This document shows, in pieces, positions 1-9,987 of a DNA stretch of 64,000 nucleotides. Both the position numbers and the translations under genes were made by a program. The stretch's first letter is position 1; each line of letters opens with the position of its first letter. Source of the DNA: Okapia johnstoni (taxonomy: Eukaryota; Chordata; Mammalia; Artiodactyla; Giraffidae); NCBI GenBank assembly GCA_024291935.2, contig CM044310.1, positions 116,508,213 to 116,572,212 of the forward strand, in the 5' to 3' direction. The notes below the pieces were generated by a model, which was given only the letters and a program-made list of their open reading frames with translations, had not been told where the DNA came from and ran no database searches.

Positions 1-1700
1 TTTGGTCTTTGTTACCTTTTGGTGTTGCGTACATAAGGCCTTTCTACCTGGTGTTGAGCTCCCCCCGCAAGTCTCTGGGGAGGAAGTGAGTGAGGGTGGA
101 GGTTCCTGGGTTCTCTAGACTCTGAGCCTTTTCTGTTCTCTTAGGGGAGGGGGAGGAAGAAATATCCGCCCTCTTGGCTTTGCTGGGTGTCAGCGTCGGT
201 GGCTTGGGTGGGCTTGGGTTCAAAGCTGCCTGTTTCGGAGTTGAAGGTTTTGGCCTCAACCTGGGATTGTCTTCTGACGGGAAAGCAAGGCACCCACCTT
301 CCCCCTGCATGTCCCGCCCTCCCCTCCTAAGTGAGCACCATGCCCATTTGCAGATGAGCGAACTCATCTGAGGGGGCAAGTTCTCTACCTGGGGTCCCAG
401 GAAGTAGCTGAGCTGCAGGCATCAGATGATGATGACTTCTTTGCCGGAATCCTAGTAAGGAAAATGGCCTTGAGGGCAAGTCGCATAGCGAGGCCTGCCA
501 GCAGTGAGGGGTCACAGGTGGCTGCATGGATAGGAAGTCCCTCAAGATGGGACTGATCAGGACAGACCAGATGGGGTGGCTTTGGGCGAGGAGAGAAATT
601 GGAGATGGGGAAAAATGAAGGCAAGGCAAATGAAGGGGAATGGATTTCTGACAGCCAGACAGAGCTACCTTGAATGTCAGGGTAAAAACTCAGGAGATGG
701 GGAGAGCTTAACAGTTGGTATTAGCAGGGAAGGCTTTCTGTTAGAGAAAAATGGGGAGAGGAAGAGGGACCTTGAGTGTTAGACACAGAAATAAGGACAG
801 ATTTGAGACACCCCTCCACTGGACACCAGTCGGAGATGGAGAACCACGTATGGAATGCATGGAGCAGGTGAGGCAGGAGGGTGGCAGGTGCAGACAAACG
901 CCAAGGAGAGGGAGACGGACTGGGATCTGAAGCAGAGACCCTCACCTGAGCCACAACCGGGCAGAGATGGAGGCTCAGGTTTAGGGGAGGTGCTGGAGTT
1001 ACCCCGCTAACTTCACCCCGGAGGCCTGGTGCTGCTGGGGTCCCCAGGTCCCTGCCTCCCCGTACCTGTACCAGGGACTGAGACACACACTGGTACAAGG
1101 GTTGGGAGACAGGGCCATGAGGAGAGAGGAGCCGCCGCCGCTGCTGCCTCCGGGGACTTGGCGTCTGGACCGGCCCGGGGGCTCCTTTTTACCCAGGCCC
1201 GGTGAGGGCGGGGGTTCCTGCCAGAGGAAGTGGGGCCGCATCAAAGAGGGCAGGAAGGGGCAGGGACGGGTCAGAAGGGGGCACGCCCCTAGGTTCAGCC
1301 TGCGAGCCCGCCCCACCTGGTGCTGGAGGGTGGGAGACCACACGGAGGGGCACTGGCACCCAGAGAGCGGGGGACAGAGATGGGGGACAGGGAAAGGCAG
1401 ATCCGGAGAGAGAGGATGGGGAACAGAGACCCAGAGGGGGACCTGAGGCCGCTCCAGGAGCCCCCACCCGCAGGTGTTTCCGTTTGGGGTGGGGCCACCG
1501 TGTTTACAACAACAACAGCCCGCTCCCCTGTTTCCTCCCAGCGGTGGGTTGCTGGGCGTCTCCTTGGCACCCCATTGTCAGGCTACCTAGTGTCGGGTGC
1601 AGCCCTGACCTGGTGGGGACCTCCTGATGGTCAGTGCACAAAATCCAAGGAGAAAGCCCCCAGGGCCGTGTCAATTCTCTGTACCGATGACCTGGACGAG
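1..1700. other. Intergenic, no gene recognised
   Basis: Upstream flank of FCGRT. 1100-1560 is GC-rich, but I see no conserved protein in any frame and no clear splice structure. In human the next gene to the left is RPS11; no part of it is recognisable here. Confidence 0.6.
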
Positions 1701-1717
1701 GACATTACCTGCAGTTC

Positions 1718-1925
1718 TTTTGTTTGTTTTGGCTGCTCTGGGTCTTCCTTCTGGCGCACAGGCTCCTTGTCGCAGCGTGCAGCCTTTCTTTAGTTGCAAT
1801 GCAAGGGCTATAGAGTGGGTGGGCTCAGTAGTTGCCTCGGTAGCAGCATGTGGGATCTTAGTTCACCGACCAGGGCTCAAAACCGCGTCCCCTGCATTGG
1901 AAGGCGGATTCTTAACCACTGGACT
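1718..1925 (-). mobile_element. CHR-type tRNA-derived SINE
   Basis: Reads in reverse as a CHR-family cetartiodactyl SINE. The plus strand shows ggctgctctgggtctt at one end and gattcttaaccactggac at the tRNA-like end. Confidence 0.85.
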
Positions 1926-2039
1926 GAGACAGGAGATAGAGGGGCTCCAGGTTAGCCATTACAGCTGGCCTCCTGTTTGCATTTCACGGAGCACAAAGAT
2001 GTGGGCTTCAGGCTGGATCCTTAACAACTGTTAGCATTT

Positions 2040-2830
2040 CCTGAGACGAGATAAATGAACTCCAGTTGACGAATTTATAATCAGCCTCCCGTTTGCTCTG
2101 GAAAATGGAAGTAACAGAAACAGGGTAAATACCCAGTGTTTGTCTCTTGTAAACACTTTAAGGTAATAGTCATGGCAATGGTCAAGGTAATAGTCAGGGC
2201 AGGGACGAAGAGGGGCAAAACCCTGTTTGGATAAAGGATTATGGGATCTTCATTCCCCCTCTTTTGGGACAAGGGAGACCCTACACATGTGTAAAAAGGC
2301 TCCTTGGAGGCCACAAGTCAGGGGATAATGCCAGGCCATAATGATTCTTGCTCCTCCCAGAAGGCTTCACTTTGAGATCCATCTTGGCTGAGCGGTGCCT
2401 GCACACCCAGGGTAAGGGTCCCAGGGTAGGCCAGGTGTGGGAAAAAAAACAGATAATGGGCTAAAGGTAAACAAAGACCAGGGAGAACCGACCTATATAA
2501 ACGACTTAACGGCCTCTTTACTGCGCTCCTCCCCACTACGGGGGACGCCCACACCCTTTCTGTCTGGGCGTGCATCTCTGCCTTGCTTCTATCTCAACAG
2601 AGCAAACCATTTCTCTGTGTGCTCTCCCCACACTTGTTGTGCTACGTCTCTAACAATAAACTTTGTACTTGCATTTACGGTTTCTGCCTCCGTGATAAAT
2701 GCATTTTTCACTGGGGGCAAAGAGCCAGGGAAAAATAGCGTCTAGCCTCTAGCCCTTGCTGGTCTGGTGGCTAGGATTCCCGGTTTTCATCCACGCTACC
2801 AAGGTCCGATTCTTGGGCAGGGAATTAAAT
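2040..2830 (+). mobile_element. Endogenous retroviral LTR, probably solo
   Basis: LTR-like organisation: a TATA box (TATATAA, 2494-2500), then AATAAA (2655-2660) with a GT-rich stretch. It is followed by a diverged tRNA-Glu-like block (about 2755-2826, with ggctaggattcccggttttc). No gag, pol or env frame is present. The edges are estimates. It has the same orientation as FCGRT. Confidence 0.65.
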
Positions 2831-3439
2831 CTCGCTTCAAGCCACTGCTCACTGCTGCCTCACTGAGATCAGGACCACCAGGAAGGTCCCCACCCGCCCT
2901 TCTTAGAGCCCTGTGACAGCTAGAGACACGATTCCTGGGCACAGATCACAGCCTCAGAGTTTGCCCTCTGCCTGCCTGCTCCTCCCACCCTCCCTGCATC
3001 CCAGACTCTCTCCCTCCTCTAAGCCTCTGCACTGGCTGTGCCCTCTGCCCGGAATCTCTAACCCCAGGATTCTACCTGCTGCTTCCCTCACCCCTTCACC
3101 TCTAGTTCTCACCAACCTCTTTCCATTTGGCAGAACCTCCAGCCCTCCCAGTCTCCCCTCCCTGCCTGAATGTCCCACATAGACAGGAAAGCCTGCTCAT
3201 GGTTTATTTGTATATTTGTCGCACAGATCCTGTATGACCTGGCACACTTATTTGTTAACCTGTTAACTGCTGGAATGCAAACTCCAAGAAGGGGGGGAAA
3301 TCTCTGCAACCCCAGCACCTGGGACAAACTGTGAGTGCGCTGCACACGTTTAGCCGAGTGCATGAATCCTTTTAAGGTTAAATCCCAGATGACTTAATTT
3401 TTTTAAAAAGTTAAATCCCCACATTCTCACAGGTCAGGC
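2831..3439. other. Intergenic, nothing recognised
   Basis: Pyrimidine-rich unique-looking sequence between two LTR fragments. No gene or clear repeat is seen. Confidence 0.5.
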
Positions 3440-4147
3440 TTGACCTCTAGCATTATCCCCAAACCGTCTCTTGGTGGGTGTCGATCCGAAAGACGCAACT
3501 GAGCCAAAGATATGGAGAAGGAAGGTTTGTTATAATTCGCCACAAGTAAGGGGAACACCGGGGACCTTCCCCAAAGGGGTGTCTCGCCAGCAGCAAAATT
3601 GGGGAAGTTTTCAGCTAAGGGAACAAGCACATTCCTGAGGAGGGTGGAGCAGAGGAGAAATCTGCACAGAATTGGGGCAAAGGTCGCCTGAGCCCTAACT
3701 GTAGTTATTGAAGTCTGGAGGAGCAATACATTCTATCCTTCACCTGAGTGGGGCCCTGGTTACTGCAGAACTCAAAGATTGTACCAGATGGTTCTGTATA
3801 TCCTTTGAGGAGGAATTGGGACTCTATTTTATCGTTTCTTGACAGCTTTTCCTTTTTTCTGTATCCCCTCTCTTGCAGTAAAGAATCTGTCTGCAGGAGA
3901 CCAAGGTTTGATTCCTGGGTCGGGAAGATCCCCTGGAAAAGGGAATGGCTACCCACTCCAGTGTTCTTGCCTGGAGAATTCCAGGGACAGAGGAGCCTGT
4001 CGCAAAGAGTCGGACATAACTGAGCGTCTCACACTTTCACACTTTACTTCCCTTAAGATCGCGGATTACTGAGACCTGTTCAAGGGCACGCACTGGGGCC
4101 AGGCTTAGATCAAAAATGGCCTAGGCCAAAATGGCTTCTCTTACATC
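3440..4147 (-). mobile_element. LTR fragment interrupted by a Bov-tA SINE
   Basis: On the minus strand it begins near 4147 with TGTAAGAGAAGCCATTTTGG, a typical ruminant retroviral LTR start. It continues to about 3440. A Bov-tA SINE (+) is inserted at about 3866-4050. No retroviral reading frame is present. Confidence 0.55.
3866..4050 (+). mobile_element. Bov-tA SINE
   Basis: Ruminant SINE with the usual motifs: gattcctgggtcgggaagat, ggctacccactccagtgttc, and a tail near gtcggacataactgagcg. Confidence 0.9.
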
Positions 4148-4577
4148 AAGAAAGTCATTCCTGGTTCTTTTTCTTCAGGGACCCCCCCTAACCTCTCTAC
4201 TTACACTGAGTCTCACAGCACAGAGTAACCAGAAGCAGTGAACATGCACAGGAACCCCCAACGTTAGCATGAAGACGGCAGGCTCTGTTGCCGAGTCGAG
4301 TACTCCCTCATTAGCTGCGTGACCTTGACCTTGGGTGATTCTCCGGGAACCACAGGGCTTCAGTTCCCTAACCTGTAAAATCTTGCCTTCCTGCCCCTTC
4401 GGGAACATGAAATAGACTCACCTGTGTTATTGGGGGTAGAACTAGTTCTAGTAAGTGATACTTCTTAGGGAAGTGATTGTGTTGCATTCCTGAGCCTATT
4501 GTTAGAGCAAAGCCTAGTGAGACCTTGGCGAAGCTGTCGCTGAGTCGCCTTGGCCGGCCCGAGGACAAGTCTTTGGC

Positions 4578-4740
4578 AGGGGACTTCCCTGGTGGTCCAG
4601 TGGCTAAGACTCGGCGATTCCAACGCAGGGGACCCAGGTTCGATCCCTGGTCAGGGAACTAGATCCCACATGCCACAACTAAAGATCCTGCATGCCGCAA
4701 CTAAGACCTGGTGCAGCCAAACAAACTAAAAAAATAAAAA
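4578..4740 (+). mobile_element. CHR-type tRNA-derived SINE
   Basis: Starts ggacttccctggtggtccag, has a tRNA-like B box (ggttcgatccctggtcaggg) and ends in an A-rich tail. Confidence 0.9.
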
Positions 4741-5142
4741 GTCTTTGGCAGAAAGCCCTGGAAATATCAATGGTTATGGAATCCTGGGTCGCCTACAGCA
4801 AATCCTGGTGGTTTGTCATGGGATCTTGAGACTATTTTAGCATGCTTCTGGAATATTCTGTTGCATTCCTCTTATAGGTGTCCCCAGTGGTCATTTTCCA
4901 GGGAAATTAGCTCCAAGCATGTTTCAAAGCAGGGTCCCAGGTTATGATGACAGCAGGCGTCAAGCCTGTTACATGAAAACAGGGCAGATATTGGTTGTAT
5001 CATAATGTTTCCTGGCTTCGCATCTATCAGAACAGGCCACAGATATATTCTATTATAGACAAACTGGTGAGCATTGTTGCACCCCCTTGTGGTATTATAG
5101 CACCTATAATAGATTATAGTGGGACCTCAGGGTCTTGTAACA

Positions 5143-5277
5143 GTTTTTGTTTTTTTTTTAATTTTCCTGTGGTCACAGTGCATGGTATGTGGGATCTTAG
5201 TTCCCCCACCAGGGATGAAACCTGTGCTCCTTGCTTTGGAAGCGCGGAGTCTTAACCACTGGACCACCAAGTACGTC
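5143..5277 (-). mobile_element. CHR-type tRNA-derived SINE
   Basis: Reverse copy: poly-T start, ccaccagggatgaaacctgt in the middle, ending gtcttaaccactggaccacc. Confidence 0.85.
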
Positions 5278-5381
5278 TGTTGTAACTGGTGATTGCAATA
5301 CCTGGGTTATATGAGAGCCAGCACATGCGTATTATGTGTGGAGCAGACACCTGGATTCATTTAACTAGCCCTAGGGCTGCA

Positions 5382-5652
5382 AGCGGAGAAGGAAATGGCA
5401 ACCCACTCCAGTACTCTTGCCTGGAAAATCCTATGGACAGAGGAGCCTGGTAGGCTGCAGTCCATGGGTTCGCTAAGGGTCAGACACAACTGAGCGACTT
5501 CACTTTCACTTTTCACTTTCATGCATTGGAGAAGGAAATGGCAACCCACTCCAGTGTTCTTGCCTGGAGAATCCCAGGGACAGGGGAGCCTGGTGGGCTG
5601 CCATCTGTGGGGTCACACAGAGTCGGACACGACTGAAGTGACTTAGCAGCAG
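5382..5652 (+). mobile_element. Bov-A dimer SINE (BovA2-like)
   Basis: Two tandem Bov-A units, each starting ggagaaggaaatggcaaccc and ending in a cgacttcactttcac-like or gacacgactgaagtg tail. Confidence 0.9.
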
Positions 5653-5784
5653 GGCTTCAAGTGGAATCTAGGAATATGGAATTGGAGCGGCTTCAGATGT
5701 GTGAGCAGCCTTACTGCTGTATGTTAGCACTTCCCTGCGCCTACCATTGGAAAACCCTGGAGTTTCACATTGTAGTAGGTCCCA

Positions 5785-6276
5785 GCTCTGTTGCAGGAAG
5801 GGGGACCCCTTCCAGGGCCCAAAACTGGGCTCTTGTCTAACACTCGGAAATGAACTGTCCAAGGAGACACATGTGCTGACAAAGCAAGAGATTTTATTGG
5901 GAAAGGGCACCCGGGTGGAGAGCAGCAGGGTAAGGGAACCCAGGAGAACAGCGCTGTCTCATGGCTCGCAGTCTCGGGTTTTATGGTGATGGGATTAGTT
6001 TCCAGGTTGTCTTTAGCCAAACATTCTGGCTCAGAGTCCTTGATGGTGGTGCACGCCTTATTCAGCCAAGATGGATGCCAGAGAGAAGGATTCTTGGAGG
6101 TGGTCAGACAGGTGGTGTCTCCTTTTGACCTTTCCCGAACTCTTCTGGTTGGTGGCAGCTTATTAGTTCCCTGTTTCTTACCAGGACCTCCTGTCGGAAA
6201 ACAACTCATGCAAATAGTTACTATGGTGCCTGGCCAGGGTGGGTGGTTTTAATCAGTGTGCTTCCCCTAACAACTC
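5785..6276 (-). mobile_element. LTR fragment, minus strand
   Basis: Read on the minus strand it begins TGTTAGGGGAAGCAC near 6275. It has AATAAAATCTCTTGC (poly(A) signal near 5891-5896) typical of retroviral R regions. No internal genes are present. Confidence 0.6.
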
Positions 6277-7015
6277 TGTGGTATTTAACAGAGACCCACG
6301 GATTGTTCCAGGGGTGCATATAGATTCTGCTAGAACATTCTAGAAAAGTTTTAGGGACCTATTAAATCAGCCCTGGGTCTTTCACTATTGGCTTCCTTCA
6401 TTCTGCTGATACTTCCTGTTCTGGCCCCTGGGGATGCAAGAGTGAGCAAGACAGAGCTAGGGCCTGCCTACCATCTAGTGCAACCCTGGGGACTTTCACC
6501 GCATCCTGAGTGGAAGGGAGGCAGTGTGGGGAACAGGTTGCTACTATGTTCTACTATGTGCCCCATGCCAAACCTTTGATTCACTGAAACCTCTCTACCG
6601 AAGTAGATACAATTATTATCCCACTTCCCAGATGAAACTGAGGCTCAGAGGAGCCCACGGGAAAGAGAGGGGGTTTGGTTCTCAACTCTTGTGTGTTTGC
6701 ATCCTGGGGTCAGAAGGGGGCGCTACAGTGCAGGGGAGAGAGGAGGGGCAGATGTTAAGGTGGTGATTCAGGAAGACAGCTCAGAGCTGCCAGGGCTATG
6801 TCCCCAGACACCAAGGGCGGCATCATGAGTGAGCTCCCTGTGCTGTTGTTCCAAAGGGACCTTGGTTCGTTTTGAAGTTGGAACTAAGCGCCCATATTTT
6901 CATTTACCACTGGGCTCTGCACATTTCATAACTGTCCTGCTTTTCTATTACTTTATTATGGGCCCCTGGGGATGTGATAGTAGGACCCCACGGAATCTAA
7001 AAGGTATAGGCAAAG
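6277..7015. other. Intergenic with MIR trace and CTCF-like site
   Basis: A MIR-like SINE remnant lies at about 6535-6660 (ctatgtgcc; cagatgaaactgaggctcag). A CTCF-like core (cagaagggggcgcta) is at 6711-6725. No gene is seen. Confidence 0.5.
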
Positions 7016-7150
7016 GGACTTCCCTGGTGGTCCAGTGGTTAGGACTCGGTGCTTTTACTGCTGGGGCTCAGGGTTCAATCCCTGATCAGGGAAACTAAGA
7101 TCCTGCAAGCTGCATGGCACACCCTGCAAACCCCACCCCACCCCCCCAAA
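7016..7150 (+). mobile_element. CHR-type tRNA-derived SINE
   Basis: Starts gacttccctggtggtccagt, with B box gttcaatccctgatcaggga. Confidence 0.9.
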
Positions 7151-7689
7151 AAAAACCACGCGTGAGCAGGGATCATTAGAGCATAGGACCCTGGGGATAA
7201 GATATGAGACAGGCAGCAGATGCTGTAAATGGTCCCTGAAGACACAGCAGGTTCCAGGACACTTAGCAGCGATTCCCGGTGGGTATTAAGGGACCTTGAG
7301 AGCTTTTTCTTTTGTAGCAGGAAGGAGGAACATTATGAGGAATGTTCAGGTCGGACCTCTGAGAGGCCTCATGGCTAAACCCCAAGGTCATTCTAACAGG
7401 AGGAAAGGAAGATCCGAATGGGGACGCTACAGCAGAGTCAAGGGAGGGCACCCTCCGAGACTGTGACCTTGCTAGGCTGGATAGTGTTCCCTCAAAGCTG
7501 CCTATGCCCTAGCGCTCCAAAACCTGTGACTACATGACCTTGTTGAATAAAGGAAACTTCGAAGATGTGATTTAATTCAGGATCTTGTGATGGGGAGATG
7601 ATCTTGGATTATTCAGGTGAGACCAATGTCATCACAAGGGTCCTTAGAAGAAGGAGGGTCAGCAAGTTCCTGAGAAATGCGGAAAGTTT
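7151..7689. other. Intergenic, nothing recognised
   Basis: No gene, RNA or classified repeat is evident between two SINEs. Confidence 0.5.
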
Positions 7690-7890
7690 CTTGCCTGGTC
7701 CGCCAGCAATGCAGGAGACAGCAACAGGAGCCATGGGTTTGATCCCTGACTCAGGAAGTTCCCCTGGAGGAGGAAATTGCAACTCATTCCAGTATTTTTG
7801 ACTGGGAGAGCCCATGGACAGAGGAGGCTGGTGGGCTACAGTGCAGGGGGTTGCAAAGAGTCAGACACAACTAAGCACACACACAAACAC
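7690..7890 (+). mobile_element. Bov-tA SINE, diverged
   Basis: Shows gtttgatccctgactcagga, a decayed ccagtattttgactggga core, and the tail agtcagacacaactaagc. Confidence 0.85.
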
Positions 7891-8334
7891 ATGGTTAAAT
7901 ACATGTGTCAACTTGGCAGGGCCACAGTGCCCAGATGTTTGGTCCAACATTATTCTGGATGTTTCTGTGTGGGTGTTTGGGGGTGAAATGTACACCGAAA
8001 TCAGTGGACTCTGAATAGAGCTGACCACCCCCACCATAATGTGGGTGGGCCTCGTCCAATCAGTCGAAGGTGGAAAACTGACCTCCCCTCAAGCAAAGCG
8101 GAACCCTGCCATCAGACTGCCTTTAGATTTCATCTGCAAGATGAGCTCTTCTGGGTTTTCCAGATAGCCTGCCTTTGGACTTGAACTGTAACTCTTTCCG
8201 GTCACCTCTATCACATTTTTAACTCGCCAAGTTTCCACGATCACATGTGCCAATTCCTTATACTAAGTCTCTTTCTCTCTATATATACATCCTGTTGATT
8301 CTGTTTCTCCAAGAAACCCTGACTGATATATCAT

Positions 8335-8955
8335 ATGACCTAGCAAGTCCACTCCTATGTATATACCCAAAAGAATTGAATACAGCTATGCAGGAAAAAA
8401 ATTAAAAAAAAAAACAACCTTGCAAGCAAATGTTTACAGCAGCATTATTCACAATAGCCAAAAAAGTGAAAACAACCCAAATGTCCACTAACTGCTGAAG
8501 GGATGAACAAAGAGTGGTCAATCCATACAATAGAATATTATCCAGCCGTGAAGAGGAATGAAGTCCTGCCGCATGCTACCATGTGGCTAAATCTTGAAAA
8601 CAGCACACTGGCATACCAGTGGTTAAGACTATGCGTTTTCATTGTGATCTTCTGCAAGTCCTGCGGGGAGGCCAAAAAAAGAAAAACCCCACAGTATACT
8701 AAATGAAGAAGCTAGATATAAAATGCCACATTAATTTGAAATGTCCAGAATAGGCAAATCCATGGAGACAGAAAGTAAATTCGTGGTTGCCAGGGGCAGA
8801 GGGGAGAAGGGACCACTTAATGTGTCTGCGATCTCTTTTGGATGATGAAAAAGTTCTGGAACCAGATCATGGTGATGGTTGCACAATATTGTGAGTGCAT
8901 CAAATGCCACTAATAGTAACTCCTTTGTCTTGTGCACTTTACCACAATAAAACAA
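8335..8955 (+). mobile_element. L1 LINE 3' fragment with SINE insertion
   Basis: Typical mammalian L1 tail: cagcattattcacaatagcc, atagaatattatccagcc, then ggttgccaggggcagagggg. A tRNA-like SINE piece (ccagtggttaagactatgcg) interrupts it at about 8605-8690. No intact L1 frame. Confidence 0.85.
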
Positions 8956-9429
8956 GTGAATGGAAGCATTATAGCAGGAATGTGGGCTGGAAGTGGGAGG
9001 CTGCATGATGCCCCAAGTATGGTGTAGAATATTGGGTCTGTGCCTTACTGAGGTCATTACCAGAAGATATTAAGGAACTGCAGGGGCACTTTAAGAGGCC
9101 CCTTGGGGGAGGAAGGAAGAAATGTGGAAGCTGGAGGACTTTTATCACCGCAGGCGTTAGTGACCTTGTTGGGGTGGGGGGTGGACAAGGAGGTAAGGAG
9201 GGGACCCACACAGACCTCTCAATTTGGTACTAGGATAATACTGACTCCCAACTTTGTCATGAATTTGCTGGGTGGCTGACATTCTCAAGATAAGAAAATC
9301 AGGGAGCAACAGCGCAAGAGAAAAAAAAAAGACAAAAGTTTCTCGAGAGAGGCAGAGACAGACACTCAGGCAGGCCGGGCCCTGGGCCCGGGGTGTGCCC
9401 TACAGCTGTAGGGGCGGGGTTGGATATTC
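8956..9429. other. Intergenic, nothing recognised
   Basis: Short AG-rich interval before the FCGRT GC-rich promoter. No gene is seen. Confidence 0.5.
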
Positions 9430-9987
9430 CTGGAGTCGAGGAGCCGTCGTCTCTGGACAGGATGTGAGAGAGGAACTGGGGTCTCCAGTCACGGGAGCCA
9501 GCTGGGGCCGCAGAGGGAAGGGATCGCGGCTGCCAGTGAGTCCGGAGCTGGGGCCCCCAGACCGAGAGAGGAGAGGGCCGGGCGCAGGACTCCCGGGTCT
9601 CAGGGACGAGGGAGCCGGCCATCTGGACTTTGGGGTCCGAGGGAGGAGGGGACGGGACTCGCGGGTCTGAGGGAGGAGGAGAGAGGAGGAGGAGGCGGGG
9701 CCGAAGCCTGAGCCAGGAATCTCAGCCTATCCAGACTCTGTAACTAATTAACCAGCGCGGATCAAATTAGTGGGTGAAAGTTCAACGAGGAGGAGGGCCG
9801 TGTTGTCATCCTCCCGCAGGGATCGAGCTCCTCCACCTGCAGCCGCGGGCGCGCGGCGTGGCCGAGCCGAGCCGAGCCGAGCCGGGCCGGGCCGGGCCGG
9901 GCTGGGCCGGGCCAGAGCTGCGGGAGGGGCGGGCCGGGGGTCCGGAGGAGTCACGCGCCCCCTCCCGCCCCAGGTCTCCCACTCAGG
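9430..9987 (+). promoter_or_regulatory. FCGRT: FCGRT promoter/5' region, CpG-rich
   Basis: This GC-rich segment lies immediately upstream of the FCGRT start codon. It contains a GC box (ggaggcggggcc, about 9690-9702), purine-rich stretches and a pentanucleotide repeat. There is no clear TATA box. A possible acceptor (cctcccgcag) ends near 9820, so an additional upstream noncoding exon is possible. The transcription start cannot be fixed from sequence alone. Confidence 0.6.
9861..9913 (+). repeat. GCCGA/GCCGG pentanucleotide repeat
   Basis: About ten tandem five-base units: four GCCGA, four GCCGG, one GCTGG, one GCCGG, then a partial unit. It sits 75-127 bases before the FCGRT start codon, in the promoter or 5' UTR. 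Confidence 0.95.

Noticed and set aside
1102..1793. Overlapping open frames of 114-157 codons near the left edge
   Set aside because: GC-rich sequence with no conserved domains, no plausible splice context, and frames open on both strands.
2755..2826. Possible tRNA-Glu gene
   Set aside because: It resembles tRNA-Glu (ggctaggattcccggttttc) but the stems and B box are decayed and it is joined to an LTR, so a functional tRNA is unlikely.
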